A program made the translations under genes and the position numbers. Source: Lycorma delicatula (taxonomy: Eukaryota; Arthropoda; Insecta; Hemiptera; Fulgoridae). Taken from it: a stretch of 64,000 nucleotides of DNA. Location: the NCBI RefSeq assembly GCF_047948215.1, contig NC_134455.1, forward strand, positions 152,378,575 to 152,442,574. The letters run 5' to 3'. The notes under the pieces were generated by a model. That model searched no databases. It was not told the DNA's origin and saw nothing but the letters and a program-made list of their open reading frames with translations. Below, one piece after another: positions 1 to 48,148 of the stretch; position 1 is the first letter of the stretch, and the number at the start of each line of letters is the position of its first letter.

Positions 1-1059
1 TTCAAGTACATTGTTTATTGCGATTTTACTCTTCATATTTCATTTTATAAAACCTGCTAAAATAAAAACACTTGAATTTGATTTTCTGTTATTAAGTTAT
101 TAAATTATTTTGCTGTTAGTTTAAAAGCAATTTTTTACTTAATTAAATGTTTTTTAAAAAATTTACTTTTTGTTTTTTCAAGGTGGTTAATTTGTTCATT
201 TTATTTTTATATTTAAATTGACAATTATTAATTAATTTCTTTCTAATACAGTAAACTCATTTTCAGTAGCTACATGCATTTATAAATTAAAAGCTTCAGT
301 TTTTTATGTTCATATTTAAAAAAAACAATATGTATACTGTTTTCTATTTCTAAAGTGTGTTAAATATTTTGAAGAATATTATTTAATTTTTAAGCAGTAA
401 ATCATGCTCTAAACTGATTTTTTCATTGTATAATACCAAAATATCATAAACACATCTACAAAAAGAAAAAATTGAAAAGTAATTTTATTTAATTTTAACG
501 AGATAATTATATTTTTCTGTTAGGAAGCAATTTGTTAAACTATTTATTACTTTGCTTTGTATGATACAACACAACATTGAACAGGATCTATTTCATTAAC
601 AAGGAAATTCTTAAACTACTATGAGTTAAAAATATCTTATCAACAACATAATAAAAATATATAATATACAATATAATATACATAATTCTCACACGTCTAC
701 TCTTTTACTTCAGTCACAATTTCTCAATTAAAATCCTACATGTGGAGTGCAAGAGAAATCACCAAAAAATAATTTATTAGGGAACCTGGTTGAATTGTTT
801 TGTGACAATATAAAAATGTTGAACTTTTTTGATGAATTAACACACAGTATTACTGAATTTGTGTCTTCTCATGAACTCATTTACTCTGCACATATTATTA
901 CTCAAAATAATGAATAAGATAATAAAAGATAAACATTTAAATACTTAAATATTCAAATCTCTGAAAAATTACATAATATTGATTTATTTTTAATAAACAA
1001 AAAGAAAACAAATAACTATACAAAAGAGAAAAAAATTCTATGTAATTCTGAATTTTTAC
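1..1059. other. Shark intron, no feature seen
   Basis: AT-rich intronic sequence downstream of exon 7. I found no acceptor followed by SH2-like or kinase-like coding sequence on the minus strand, and no recognisable mobile element. Confidence 0.5.
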
Positions 1060-37701
<36,642 letters not shown>

Positions 37702-37904
37702 TTTCTCCAAATTCAAATAACCCTGAAACTGAGGTATATTCAATTAATAAAATTGTCAGCATAAAAATGCCTAACTAATTTAAGGCACAGTAACAATTTT
37801 AAAAACCTCTTTACAATCTTTAAAGCATATGGACATTTATTCAGATTACAAATTATTTAAATAATGTTTTATAGAAAGATATTAAATTTTAATAAAATAT
37901 TACT

Positions 37905-38260
37905 GTAAAGACGCTGCTTAAAAAACAAAATTAAGCAGATTTGGGGAAAATATGGCAATGAAGTTGATCCTGCTCCACCCAATCCATTTATATAAAGTTT
38001 TATAAAATATTTTGATTTTCAGTAAGGTAATGTGGTGGTGCAGCATCTTGCTTGATGTAAGATGCTCCTTGATCATTGTTGAGTAATAAATGAGTAAATT
38101 TTAAAGTATATTCAAATGCACCATACTATTGTTGGCCTTTGCAACTACCAGAACTAAACTGTAAGTTTTAATTCTGCTATGGCCACAAGTCACATTCACT
38201 TCCGGGCTGTCCTAATCTCCACCGAGAACCATGTGGTTTTTCATGGTAGGAGAGTACTTA
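37905..38260 (-). pseudogene. Mariner-like transposase fragment E
   Basis: Minus-strand frames give VNVTCGHSRIKTYSLVLV (compare VNVWCGI...IYGPVF), then IKQDAAPPHYLTENQNIL (second catalytic Asp block QQDGAPPHY) and KWIGWSRINFIAIFSPNLLN (WIGRGG..WP.RSPDL block). The third Asp is replaced by Asn. Short and degenerate, upstream of Shark exon 1. Confidence 0.5.
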
Positions 38261-38264
38261 GATA

Positions 38265-39860
38265 CTTTTCACAGGTCCCCAATCATTTACCTTACTTCAA
38301 CAAAATAAATTAATCAAACTCTCACCTGGTATCCAAAATAAATATAATAAGTTTGTTTACTAGAACTCTGTATAAATAATCAATCCAGAATATAGCCTAC
38401 TTTCATATTAGGTACCAGATAAAAATCTTTTTAGTATATTTATTACAGCATAAGCAAATGATTAAACAAATTATCTGAAACATAATACTATTACTCCAAA
38501 ATTTCTATTTATGGTGTATGTCCTTACATTTGAAGAGACTTCGATCCATTCTACACAATTTTGAAAAAAATTCTGAAACACCCTTCTACAATTTAAGAGT
38601 GATCCATAAATGATGAATAGTCCTCACATACATTTCTGTTAATTTAAGGTTACAAGAAAATCTGAAATATTGTTCAATTACAGTGTAAATATGAGTGAAA
38701 ATAAAACAAAAACAGTACTACTCATAAATGGCATAGTAAATTGAGGAAAAAGAGGCAATCCTTTAAAAACAAAATCATTTATTTACACAAAAAATTCTCA
38801 TTCAATAAAAAGAATGAAATTTTAATAGCAGGCTCTTAACTTTGGCATTAATTGGTAATTTACTAAATACATAATTCACAAAACTGAACAAATAAGCTAC
38901 CTGGTAAACTAATTAAGGTACCAAGGTAAATAAGCTATTGGTAGATAAAGTTATACAAAAAACAAGTCTACCTTATTGACAAGTCCAACATCGATTAATT
39001 CAAGGAACCATATAAGTTTTATTTTTGAATCTTTTATTATATTGTATTATTTTTATCAGTAGAAATTTAGTATTCTGTCTTTATATCACTTTGTTTGTCA
39101 AGTATATACATATATGAATATATACTTATATACAATACATATATTTATTTCTAATTTAAAAAAATATTAATTTATAAACTGTCACAATAATTTAATTGCA
39201 AAAAGGCAAATAAATCAGAAATAATGGTCAGTGGAGTTCAGTTAGTACTAATCAAAGTCCCACAATGTACAAACACTGATTACATTAATGTTTCTATCAC
39301 TTTACACTCAAAATGCAACACAACTTAATTGTAATCCATAGCTCTCAAAATGGAATAAAAAACCATCTTAAAAATTAAAATCACCTTAATCTGATTAAAA
39401 GTTGTAAAAAAAGGTAAAACAATCATGAATCATGAAAAAATAACAAAACTCAGTTTGGTTAACTATGAGCAAATTCTTAAGTATGTTGGAATGAGTACTG
39501 TTTCACTAATAATTTAATTACAATACAAGAATTACTTCATTTACCTATTTTTAAATTATATTCAAATTCCTATAATTAATCAGTTGGCATAAACTAAAAC
39601 AACTGAAATGAAAGCAACAAGAAACCAAATTTGACCTTTCTCGGGTTATAATTATCTAAAAGTCTACATAATTTTAAGATGCGGAATATTTTTTTAAAGT
39701 TGAACACACTTTACGAGAAGCATCGCTTACGTTTACCACTCGAAATTCGTTTAAACTGTCAAAAAAAAGAAAAAACCTTGTAATCGATTTAACAAATGCC
39801 GTTGAAAACATAATAACTTCAAGTACCACAAGAACAAAAATAATAAAAACAAACCTACTT
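38265..39860. other. Upstream Shark intron or flank, no gene seen
   Basis: AT-rich DNA between the first coding exon and the probable promoter. No element recognised; (TA)-rich at 39105-39145. Confidence 0.4.
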
Positions 39861-40155
39861 ACAAAATGAGCAGTTTAACAGGAGGTTAAAATCGCTAGTA
39901 GCATATTTCATGCGATCACAGATAGGTATCAACTATGTGGCACAGTACAATAGTATGCGGTGTACAAGATCAATTTTAAGGTACTTATCAAATTTTAGTA
40001 GCATTAACACACAATGTAATAAGGAAAACACAATGTTTAATTAAAAAACCAACACTACACAATCAAAACAACTGGAAACAACATCCCAGCCTAATAATAA
40101 CCTTCAACTCCTTTCATTACCCATCATTTTCCCGGAAACAGCTGATTATCCTTAC

Positions 40156-40250
40156 CACTCATTTAAAGAGACAAATTGGTAACAAGTACGCTACAATTCC
40201 TGACTTTACAACTGACAGAGAATTGTGGAAAGATATAACTCTACTCCGCC
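40156..40250 (-). promoter_or_regulatory. Shark: Possible Shark promoter and noncoding first exon
   Basis: On the minus strand, CTCTGTCAGTTG (40220-40209) contains the insect initiator TCAGT (A at 40213), preceded by AGATGGCGGAGTAGAG. A good donor, GAGTG/GTAAGG, follows at 40156/40155, giving a leader of about 58 nt. A second possible donor (CATTTT/GTAAGT) is at 39863. No TATA box is seen. The position 2.5 kb before the first coding exon makes this the likeliest start, but it is inference. Confidence 0.3.
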
Positions 40251-40842
40251 ATCTAAAATCAGTCGATTGCACTGCTATCTATTACAAATAGTATACAAAT
40301 ACCAAAATTATTAAGCAAAAATTATATTTTTTTACGAATTTAATGGGCATTTATCGTACAATTTTAAATTATATTCTCTGTGTTTTTGTATTGTTTTTAG
40401 TTGTGGTCGTAACTAATAAGAACTTCAATGTACACCTAATTATACGGTTGGCAGAACCGTTTTAATAATATGCAATAATACAGATGACGCTAAGTTTAAA
40501 TCACGCTATCTGCCTTATGTGCTACATTATCTTACGTAATACAAAAAAAAAAAATCATATGAAAAAACTATTCTTCTGTATAAAAAAATATTGGTCTATT
40601 GGCAGATGAAGCCAGTCGTATTTAAAGTTACGAATCTCATCAGCGAGAAATCATAAAAATTGGAATTCGTGGCTCCAATTTAATGCTTGTTCTTTTTTAA
40701 TTAAATAATGCCTTATATACCATAATAAAAACGTTCAGAACATTTTTCAGCTGTTAATAGAAAAGAATATCTACTTTTTACTACACTTTTCACTTAAATC
40801 GACTTTCACTTAAAACAACACAGCTAAAGTAATATTTTTGCC

Positions 40843-40985
40843 GGCCTCCGTGGCGCGAGTGGTAGCGTCTCCACCTTTCATACGGAGGTCCCGGGTTCGA
40901 ATCCTGGTCAGGCATAGAATTTACACGCTACATGTCATCCATCTCATCCTCTGAATTCCTAACGGTGGTCCCGGAGGTTAAAAAA
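40843..40985 (+). repeat. SINE with tRNA-like head, copy D
   Basis: The head from GCCGGCCTCCGTGGCGCGAG to GGTTCGAATCCTGGTCAGGC has pol III A- and B-box sequences and a T-arm that pairs well. The acceptor stem pairs poorly, and a non-tRNA tail follows. The tail (CATCCTCTGAATTCCTAACG, GGTGGTCCCGGAGGTTAAAA) resembles the 3' ends of the copies at 41.5 and 56 kb, although their heads come from a different tRNA. Confidence 0.75.
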
Positions 40986-40989
40986 TATA

Positions 40990-41290
40990 TATATCTCACA
41001 TAACTCAAAAACGATTAGCCGTAGGATGTTGAAATTTTGGTTTTAAGACTATTGTAACATCTAGTTGTGCACCTCTCCTTTTGATTGCAATCGACTGAAC
41101 CAAAAGTGTCCAAAAAAGCCTTTTTCTTAACTGCAGTAATAAGCACTCATTGAGAGCTTTTCAACGATATTATAAGTGGTACTTATTTTCTTTGGTTCCA
41201 GAGTTATAGCCAAATAAAATTTTAATTAATGAAATATTTGGATCTTAGGGGAAGGCACGTCGGTTCGAATCAGACTTCATCTCCTTTTTC
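40990..41290 (+). repeat. Probable dispersed repeat
   Basis: A more complex, non-AT-rich block: AAAACGATTAGCCGTAGGAT, CATCTAGTTGTGCACC, TTGATTGCAATCGACTGAAC and a terminal GGTTCGAATCAGACTTCATC that resembles a tRNA T-arm. There is no ORF. The call as a repeat is by resemblance only; no second copy lies in this window. Confidence 0.35.
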
Positions 41291-41529
41291 TCTTAACTTT
41301 TTTTTAATTTAGATATATTGATTCATTAATAATTAACCTTACATTGTAAAAAAAAAAAATACGATGAATAATATTCAATAATAACAAAAAAAATTAGAAG
41401 TTTTTAATGAAATAAAATTTTATGTACTTTTCATTTCAAAAAAATGTGTGTATGCAATTTACTAGGTGTACAAGGAAGTCATGTGTTGTCCGTATTAGGT
41501 TTTTTACATAAGAGGAGGGTAATCTCTAA

Positions 41530-41790
41530 CAGACACCATTCGCCCGCTCAGTAGGTAGTGTTCTAAGGTTCATCCTAGTAAAGGCAGTTATTTTTATAGG
41601 AATTTGAATACTAGATCGTGGATACCGGTAATATTTGGTGGTTGGGTATCAATTAACCACATATCTCAGGAATGGTCGACCCAATTGTACAAGACTACAC
41701 TTCCCTTACATTCATACATACCACCCTCATTCATCCTCTGAAGAAATACCTTACGGTGGTTCCGGAGACTAAACAGATAAACAAAGATGG
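41530..41790 (+). repeat. tRNA-derived SINE copy B (head damaged)
   Basis: Shares with copies A and C the text CATCCTAGTAAAGGCAGTTA, GAATACTAGATCGTGGATAC, GGTGGTTGGGTATCAATTAA, CCACATATCTCAGGAATGGT and TTCATCCTCTGAAGAA. The A-box region is partly lost. A C-run (41802-41814) and GC-richer DNA follow, probably from the neighbouring LINE. Confidence 0.75.
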
Positions 41791-42029
41791 TAGTGTTGAG
41801 CTCCCCCCCCCCCCCTTTACAACACGCGAAGGCCGAACTCGCCATAAGCACAATACAGTATCCGATGGGAATCACTGGATCGCCTGTCAGAAAGGAGGCG
41901 GCAAGAAACTCAGCGGAGTCCCACGGGTATCAACCGAACACGTACATCCGCGTTCGGGCCTAACAGCCTGGTGTAATTTAACCTAATCTGTCTTAATCTA
42001 ATCTAAATGACGACAATCTTGTAATCTTG

Positions 42030-43960
42030 TCGGATTCATTCTAACTGGACAGCCACCTGTCTAGAAGAACACCGTAAGACAACGCCCTATTCTCCTCCCG
42101 GTATTGTCGTCCCTGAACAGTGCCAATAATTCTATCGGTGGCGTACTGGCGATAACGAACGCCGCCTCAGAGGAGACAGTTCTGATGCCCGATCATACTC
42201 GCAGAGATATCCATCTCTGAATCCGCTCAAGGGTCAGTCAGTCTGTTACGCTGTGTGTTTAGGGCTCTAAACCAGGCACGTGCTCGATATAACAGGATCG
42301 AGCTCATGAGACTGGAGTGCACGAGCCGTTTAGAGTATCTTGGTCCGTTCACATTGCTCAGAAGCCAGCTGAGTGCGGCCACCGTCTTCTCTGCTTTAAC
42401 CGCGATTTCGATCATTTTATTCATTGATCGATAGGCATTGATCGATTTCGATCAATGTCTCCTAAAGGAGACATTGATCGAAATCGCGGTTAAAGACGCC
42501 TCCCGTCCAGCTATACCGCAAGGTATTCAAGAAGTACTAGGAAACACAGAGAAATCTAGAACTCGGAAGATGCACCCTCAGGGAACGTTAACCTCAGGAC
42601 CCCATCGTAGAAACATTCCGCAATAGGGGTGTCAGCACGGATTCCTGCGGCACATCCCGAGTGACCATAAAATGACCCTCCCATCAACGTTAGATGTGAT
42701 GGTAGCTCTATGGCAGGGATAGGACTGAAGGATTTTCCTCAGACAGGCGTCGACCCACTTATCGGAAAACGATACGAAGATCGACCGACTATCATAATAG
42801 ATTGCTAAAGACGTTCCTGACGTCAAAGAAAATGAGAGTTGGGATGTTTGCCTCTTTGTTTTGATCTAGTAATCGCACTGTCGACCGTATTCGTTACCCT
42901 GTTGACAGCATCAATCATTGAAATGCCTGTCCGAAAACCGTAATGGTGTGATCGTTTGGTGCCACCGTTTCTAGCGATGTTGTCAGCGAGCCGCACCATC
43001 AGCATCTTCTCGAACAGCTTCGTGAAGTTATTGATCAAACAAAGAGGTCGATAGGTAGAAAATTCATCGGCAGGGCTTTCTTCCTATCAGCACCAGCTGC
43101 GACACCTTCCAATCCTACGGCATGTACTCGTTGACCAGGATGTAGTTGATCGTATTTAAGACCTTGAATGGGACCGCGTCATCCACAATCCTGGTCACCT
43201 CAATTGGAAGACCGTCAGGCCCAGGATTTTTCTCAGTCTTCATCCTCTGCGTAGCATCAAGGAGAAACGAGGGATTTGTAAGCGATAATCATCACCCTTC
43301 TGGTGTACCACCTTCTGGGAAAAGCCCATCTACACGACTTTGCAGCTGACCATCATTAAGGACTGGCAGGCTCCGCCCGAATCTCTTTGCGACGAACTGG
43401 TATCCACGACCGCAGACGTCTCCGTTGATCTTGTTGCACAGTTGCCTCCAACAATCCCTCATGACAGACATGATGATGGCCAACCTATACCTCTCCTGAA
43501 CTCGATGAAACAAACTGTCGCTAGTTCTCTCCGATCAAGCTTCGTCCTACGGTTCAGTCTCTGGAACCGCGGTCGTGCTGACCGTAAGCCTTCCTCAGTT
43601 AGGCAAGTTCAGCCGACCACCAGTAGACCCGCTTAGATCGAGTTGGTCTCTTGACGAAAACTTCTGCGGTCTCACAGACCTCCGTAACCACCTCTACATC
43701 CTGATCCCGTAGGGGAAGACACTCCCTATGTGACGTTTCCGTTCGCCACGCCACCTCCTCCGTACCTAGTCTTGATGGGATTTACCGGAGGTCATCTTTA
43801 AAAACCTCACGATTGATATATTTCAGTTTCACCTCGGCCACCGGTGCTAATGCCACAAGCGACATTCCCATCGATGTACTACTAACTAAGGTGAACTCGT
43901 GGAAAACAAAACACATCTCAATTGAAATCTTAAACAAGACTAATTACATAAACGTCGAGT
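42030..43960 (-). pseudogene. R1-clade LINE fragment: endonuclease-RT linker and reverse transcriptase
   Basis: Minus-strand pieces in order: VKRPTRSKRVYWWSAELA (43650), MRDCWRQLCNKINGDVCGRG, FGRSLPVLNDGQLQSRVDGL, FPEGG, QLVLIGRKPCR, INNFTKLFEKMLMVRLADNI, HHYGFRTGISMIDAVNRV, DVPQESVLTPLLRNVS (RT motif PQGSVLGP) and KTVAALSWLLSNVNGPRYSK. These blocks are typical of R1-clade ORF2 between the endonuclease and the end of the RT. Many stops and an internal inverted duplication at 42394-42497. The DNA is more GC-rich than its surroundings. Confidence 0.75.
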
Positions 43961-43999
43961 GAAGAATTGAAATCTACCTACCCGAATAGGTAAAAGTAA

Positions 44000-45180
44000 G
44001 TTTGACACAACTCTACAACAAAAAAAAGGAAATGAAAACAAAGCAAAGAAACAAAGGAAGCCCAGTCGAGACCCTATACCCCTTCTGCAATTCTTTCTTT
44101 AGCGAGGGAAATCATAAATTCCTATTAACCATTCTAGTTTCTCCAATTCTGCTGAATATCCAAAGTCGACCCGACAATGTCGAGACGACAAATCACCTAA
44201 ATGCGCTTCTCATCGTACGTTGAACACTCATACAGCACGTAGAAGGCATCATCTAGTACCTTACACTGTGGGGCACAAACTCGAATCCACCAGGCCAACC
44301 TGCCCCTAAAAGCACCGTGTGCTGAAAGAAACTGAGTAACATACTTATTTGGGAAATCCAGGAGGCTCCAAAACATCTAATATCCGGGAAGGGATCATGC
44401 GTATATCGCCCGTCTTCCGTTTCATCCTATCTTGCTTGCCATAATTTATATCCATGTTGCTCGATCTCCCGAATATTTTTATCCCAACTCAGTTGAGTGA
44501 ATAACCAGGGCCAGCTCTAGCATTTTTGCCGCCGTAGGCAAACCCAAAGCTTCAAAAAAACTTAAATTAAAAAAAAAACAAAACAGAATTATAAAAGAAC
44601 CATATTAACCAGGAAACTGACAGACATATAATTGAATTAAAATAACAATACTAATACAGATTTACGGAAAATTATTTTACTGAAAAACAAAATCTACATT
44701 TTTAACATGTTAGCTTGTTAAAAAACTTACAAACTTACAAACTAAGACTAGTACTTACTATTTTCAGAGATAATTTAAATATACTTCTAAAACAATAAAC
44801 AAAACTAGTACAATAATAATATTATTATACTAATAAATAATATTATCTTCTAGATTCAAGTAATCGAAATATGTTTTTCTGGGTTGTGTTTATTTTTTGC
44901 GCTCTAATTCAGGCGATTTTGCCGCTCCTAAATTTTTCCGCCGTAGGCAGTTGTCTACCTTACCTACCGCCAACGGCCGGTCCTGCACCCAACTTCCTAG
45001 AAACATATCGTTCCTGCCTCTCTATCGCAAGAACATCTATTGGCTTTACACTTGCAATCACCAAGATCGCCCGCCTCTCGTGATATCGTTCAGTAACCAC
45101 CCATTACCGTCAGCAACATAAGTCGTTGGGCCCTCAGTAAAATGTTCGGATACGGTTAAATTTCAGCCTATCCGCTAATA
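44000..45180 (-). pseudogene. R1-clade LINE fragment: C-terminal end, split by a short TIR element
   Basis: The minus strand at 45180-44986 reads AVLVIASVKPIDVLAIERQE followed by RYVSRKLG (R1: end of RT, PVDLLA-ER block). After the insertion, 44505-44100 reads LLSFFQHTV / FLSAHGAFRGRLAWWIRVCA and PQCKVLDDAFYVLYECSTYD, the C-terminal CxxC-H-C region. On the minus strand this C-terminal piece comes before the more N-terminal piece at 42-43.9 kb, so the two are separate copies or were rearranged. Confidence 0.65.
44506..44985. mobile_element. Short TIR element (MITE-like) in R1 relic
   Basis: The ends are imperfect inverted repeats: left CAGGGCCAGCTCTAGC, right reversed CAGGACCGGCCGTTGGC. Inside each end is a related motif, GCCGCCGTAGGCAA on the left and CCGCCGTAGGCAGTTG on the right, in direct orientation. 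About 480 bp, AT-rich interior, no transposase. It interrupts an R1 reading frame, which supports the boundaries. No clear target duplication. Confidence 0.55.
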
Positions 45181-45189
45181 AATGTGGAA

Positions 45190-47260
45190 AAAGCAAACTA
45201 ACTGACCGTATAACTCAGATTATAAATTGAAGAAGAGGTATGAAATCTTCTCTGTTAGCGTGGTATTTAAATTTCTGTACCGGTTAGATACTGACAGAAG
45301 TACCATTTTTTATATTTTAATTATTATACTATTACTTTATGCACATATTTTAATCTTTGGATAATTTGCGTAAACTCGTTTCGAAGTTTAAATAATGAAT
45401 AAAGCTAACAAATCTCTGAGGTGATATTAAGTTCGATAATACAGCCCACATCAGTTATGGAAAGAGATTGACGCAAATCTTTTAACCGTATCATTTATTA
45501 AAACTGGGTAAACTGCTTTCACGAACCTGTTTATTCACTGAATAAATACGAATAGATACCTTCAAGTCTCTGAAGTAACTTTTCGCAGTGCTTTTTCTAC
45601 GAGTATATAACTTCATATATGATTAAAGTTACATCTGCAAATTTTTGTGTTTTTTAAAATATAATCTTTACGTTTCAGGCAAAACTAAACATAGGTCTTT
45701 TCCCTCAATGATTTTCAATTTCAATTAATCTCATTACCTCAAATCGTGTTTGTTCTACAGTCTGAACGGAATTACGAATGAACGACATAAATTAGTTTAA
45801 AAAGACAATTTAGACGATTGTAATTTTGGTTATTTCTTAACTTTAAATATTTACCGATGGAAATTCCCTCTTAACAAAAAATATATATATTTTTTGTAAC
45901 ATCTACTCGCTACGATACAATCTACAAGGATAATTAAGATAAAACAATGAATTCGCCCTCATTTTGTTAAAACATCTTAAATAATTTATGCGCTCAAGTA
46001 TATTTTAGCAAAACATTTTAACAAACGAAATAAAATTTGAAGCTTACTCAAATTTTCTTTTTATTTCGATCGGAAAATAGGGTTCCACCTGCAAACTGCA
46101 TATCGATTGTTGATGTTTACTTCTTATCTGTTTATAATTGTCTTAATTTGCTAAGAATGCATTTTAGACATATTTGAAGTATGAAACAAAATTTTGAGCA
46201 ATTTTTGTAAAAATATTTTTTTAAATTTCATTCGAAATTATTCCCCCGTTTTGCGAGAAAGTTTTTTTTTTGTTTTCTGTATATTAATTTTAGTAAAACA
46301 TTTTAGAAGAACGTGAATTAAAGAAATTATTAAAAGATTTCCGTAAGGAATAATTTTTTTGGAATTTTGATCGAGAATTCCTTCTAGATAATAAATAGAT
46401 TAGTCTATTGAATAAACACAAGGTAGTTCAGCTTGTACATTTATAAATAACAGTTATAAAAAAAACCATATTTTTTATTTTGTAAAAGTATAATTTAAAA
46501 AATTATATTTTCTGAAAAATATATTTTTTTGTCGGGAGTATAACTTTCAAAAAAGGTTTTAATAATAAAAATGCAAAACACAAAAGCGGTCACGGGATTA
46601 ACTCATACATCAAACAAATAATCGAAAATTTAACTAAATTCAAACGCTTTTTTTGTTAAGCTACAAAAGACAAAATAAGTAACAAGATGTTACTATTCTG
46701 TCTGTAACCGTTCTAAATCATGTATGTACCATAGTGTGCAATACTTTAAAACCGCTTGCATTCAGCTTCACAAGAACGCGTTTAAAAGAAAATACTGTCA
46801 CTCATCTGTTGCATCTTTCATCCTAGTTTGTAACGCATTAGATCATTTAATTCACAAGCACGTAACCAACCGTCAACGAATAAATCCTTTATTGACAACA
46901 GAACTGGTCTCAGTCACAACCGACGCAGTACTTTTTACTTTATGTTCTCGTTTATCAAGGACAATGACTTCCTCTTACAGCTAATAGCACTTCAAAAATA
47001 GAAATGTTATAATTTATAAAAAATAGTAAATAATGAAAAACAAAAAAACAATTAATGACAAGACACTAAAAAATATGAAATTATGTTTCTAGTGACTAAA
47101 TCTTTACTTAAGTCGTTTCATGAATTCCACAAACTGCAAAATATGATAACCATAAAACCGTAATCGGCGTTGATAGCCTGCAATTAAAACATAAATTTTA
47201 CTGTTGTCAACAATCACATGAAGCCCGGTAGAAACAATTCACAATAATCAACTGTAATTC
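45190..47260. other. No gene seen
   Basis: AT-rich DNA. The open frame at 46724-46984 has no recognisable motif. Nothing else noted. Confidence 0.4.
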
Positions 47261-47269
47261 AAATATATA

Positions 47270-47581
47270 CAGCGTAACCCCGCTATAACGCGGCTATAGG
47301 GGGACTTACGTGGCACCCGCATTATAGGCTAACTGCGTTATTTCGAGAAGTAAATTTTAAATCACAAAGAGAATCAATTAAAAAAATAGGCAAAAAATCA
47401 AGCAATAACGGTTTAATAGAAAAAGTCGATATAATATAATGTGTACTTACATAGAAACAAGTTAAGTGCGGAAGATACGATATTTTTTCAATTATTCAAA
47501 TATTTTTTGAGGGACAGGTAATAATCCGCGTTATATCGGTATCTACGGTATATCGAGCCGCGTTATAGCGGGGATGTACTG
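47270..47581. mobile_element. MITE with TA target duplication
   Basis: The left end CAGCGTAACCCCGCTATAAC and the right end reversed, CAGTACATCCCCGCTATAAC, both continue GCGGCT. TA flanks both sides (47268-47269 and 47582-47583). 312 bp with no ORF; the TA site fits a non-autonomous Tc1/mariner derivative. Confidence 0.75.
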
Positions 47582-48148
47582 TATTAACAATAATAATAAC
47601 ATACTGCCCTGAGGTAGATAATCCCCACGTCCGGAACACAACATCTATGTTCCACGTCCAGGGCGGCAACAGCTGTACCTTTGTACATCACATATAGCTG
47701 GCTAACGGGGTTCCGAGTAAATTCCTCGGTTATGCTTTGTTAAGTTTGACCTGGTTCCAACTTCAGGTCACTAAACGGACTGGATTTTTGGCTACCTGCT
47801 GGAAATGGAATAACAAACGATTTTGGAAATGGATTCATACCACTCTTAGAACTGGCGATGTGGCGGCCAGGGTCAATGTTATTGCAGGTGTAACGGAGAC
47901 CCTTCCGTTGTCCACATGCCCCCTGCGATGGCAAGCATGTAGCAATGGTGCCCATGTATGTCGGTGCATGGGAGCTCTGAAAGGTTCAGTGAGTAGGAGC
48001 CTGGAGTCAGTGCAGAGACTGCGGATCCGCTCTCTGCCAGGACATATGGCGGTTCCACCGGAGTACCGGATAGGACCTCCAAGGTTAGTAGCCCTGGAGT
48101 GGGGGTGTACCCCGGCGGCTAGCCTTGCTACAGAAGGGATCAATGTTC

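Noticed and set aside
37702..37743. Upstream start for Shark at 37743
   Set aside because: The codon is TTG and a splice acceptor (TTTCAG/GG) lies between it and the ATG at 37701.
40843..40918. Functional tRNA gene
   Set aside because: A- and B-boxes and a paired T-arm are present, but the acceptor stem has mismatches and a SINE tail follows directly, so I call it a SINE head.
41255..41285. tRNA T-arm-like sequence GGTTCGAATC
   Set aside because: No matching 5' half of a tRNA precedes it; probably the end of a dispersed repeat.
42438..43636. Plus-strand frames across the R1 relic
   Set aside because: The minus strand carries the recognisable R1 protein blocks; the plus frames arise from complementary GC-rich sequence and the inverted duplication.
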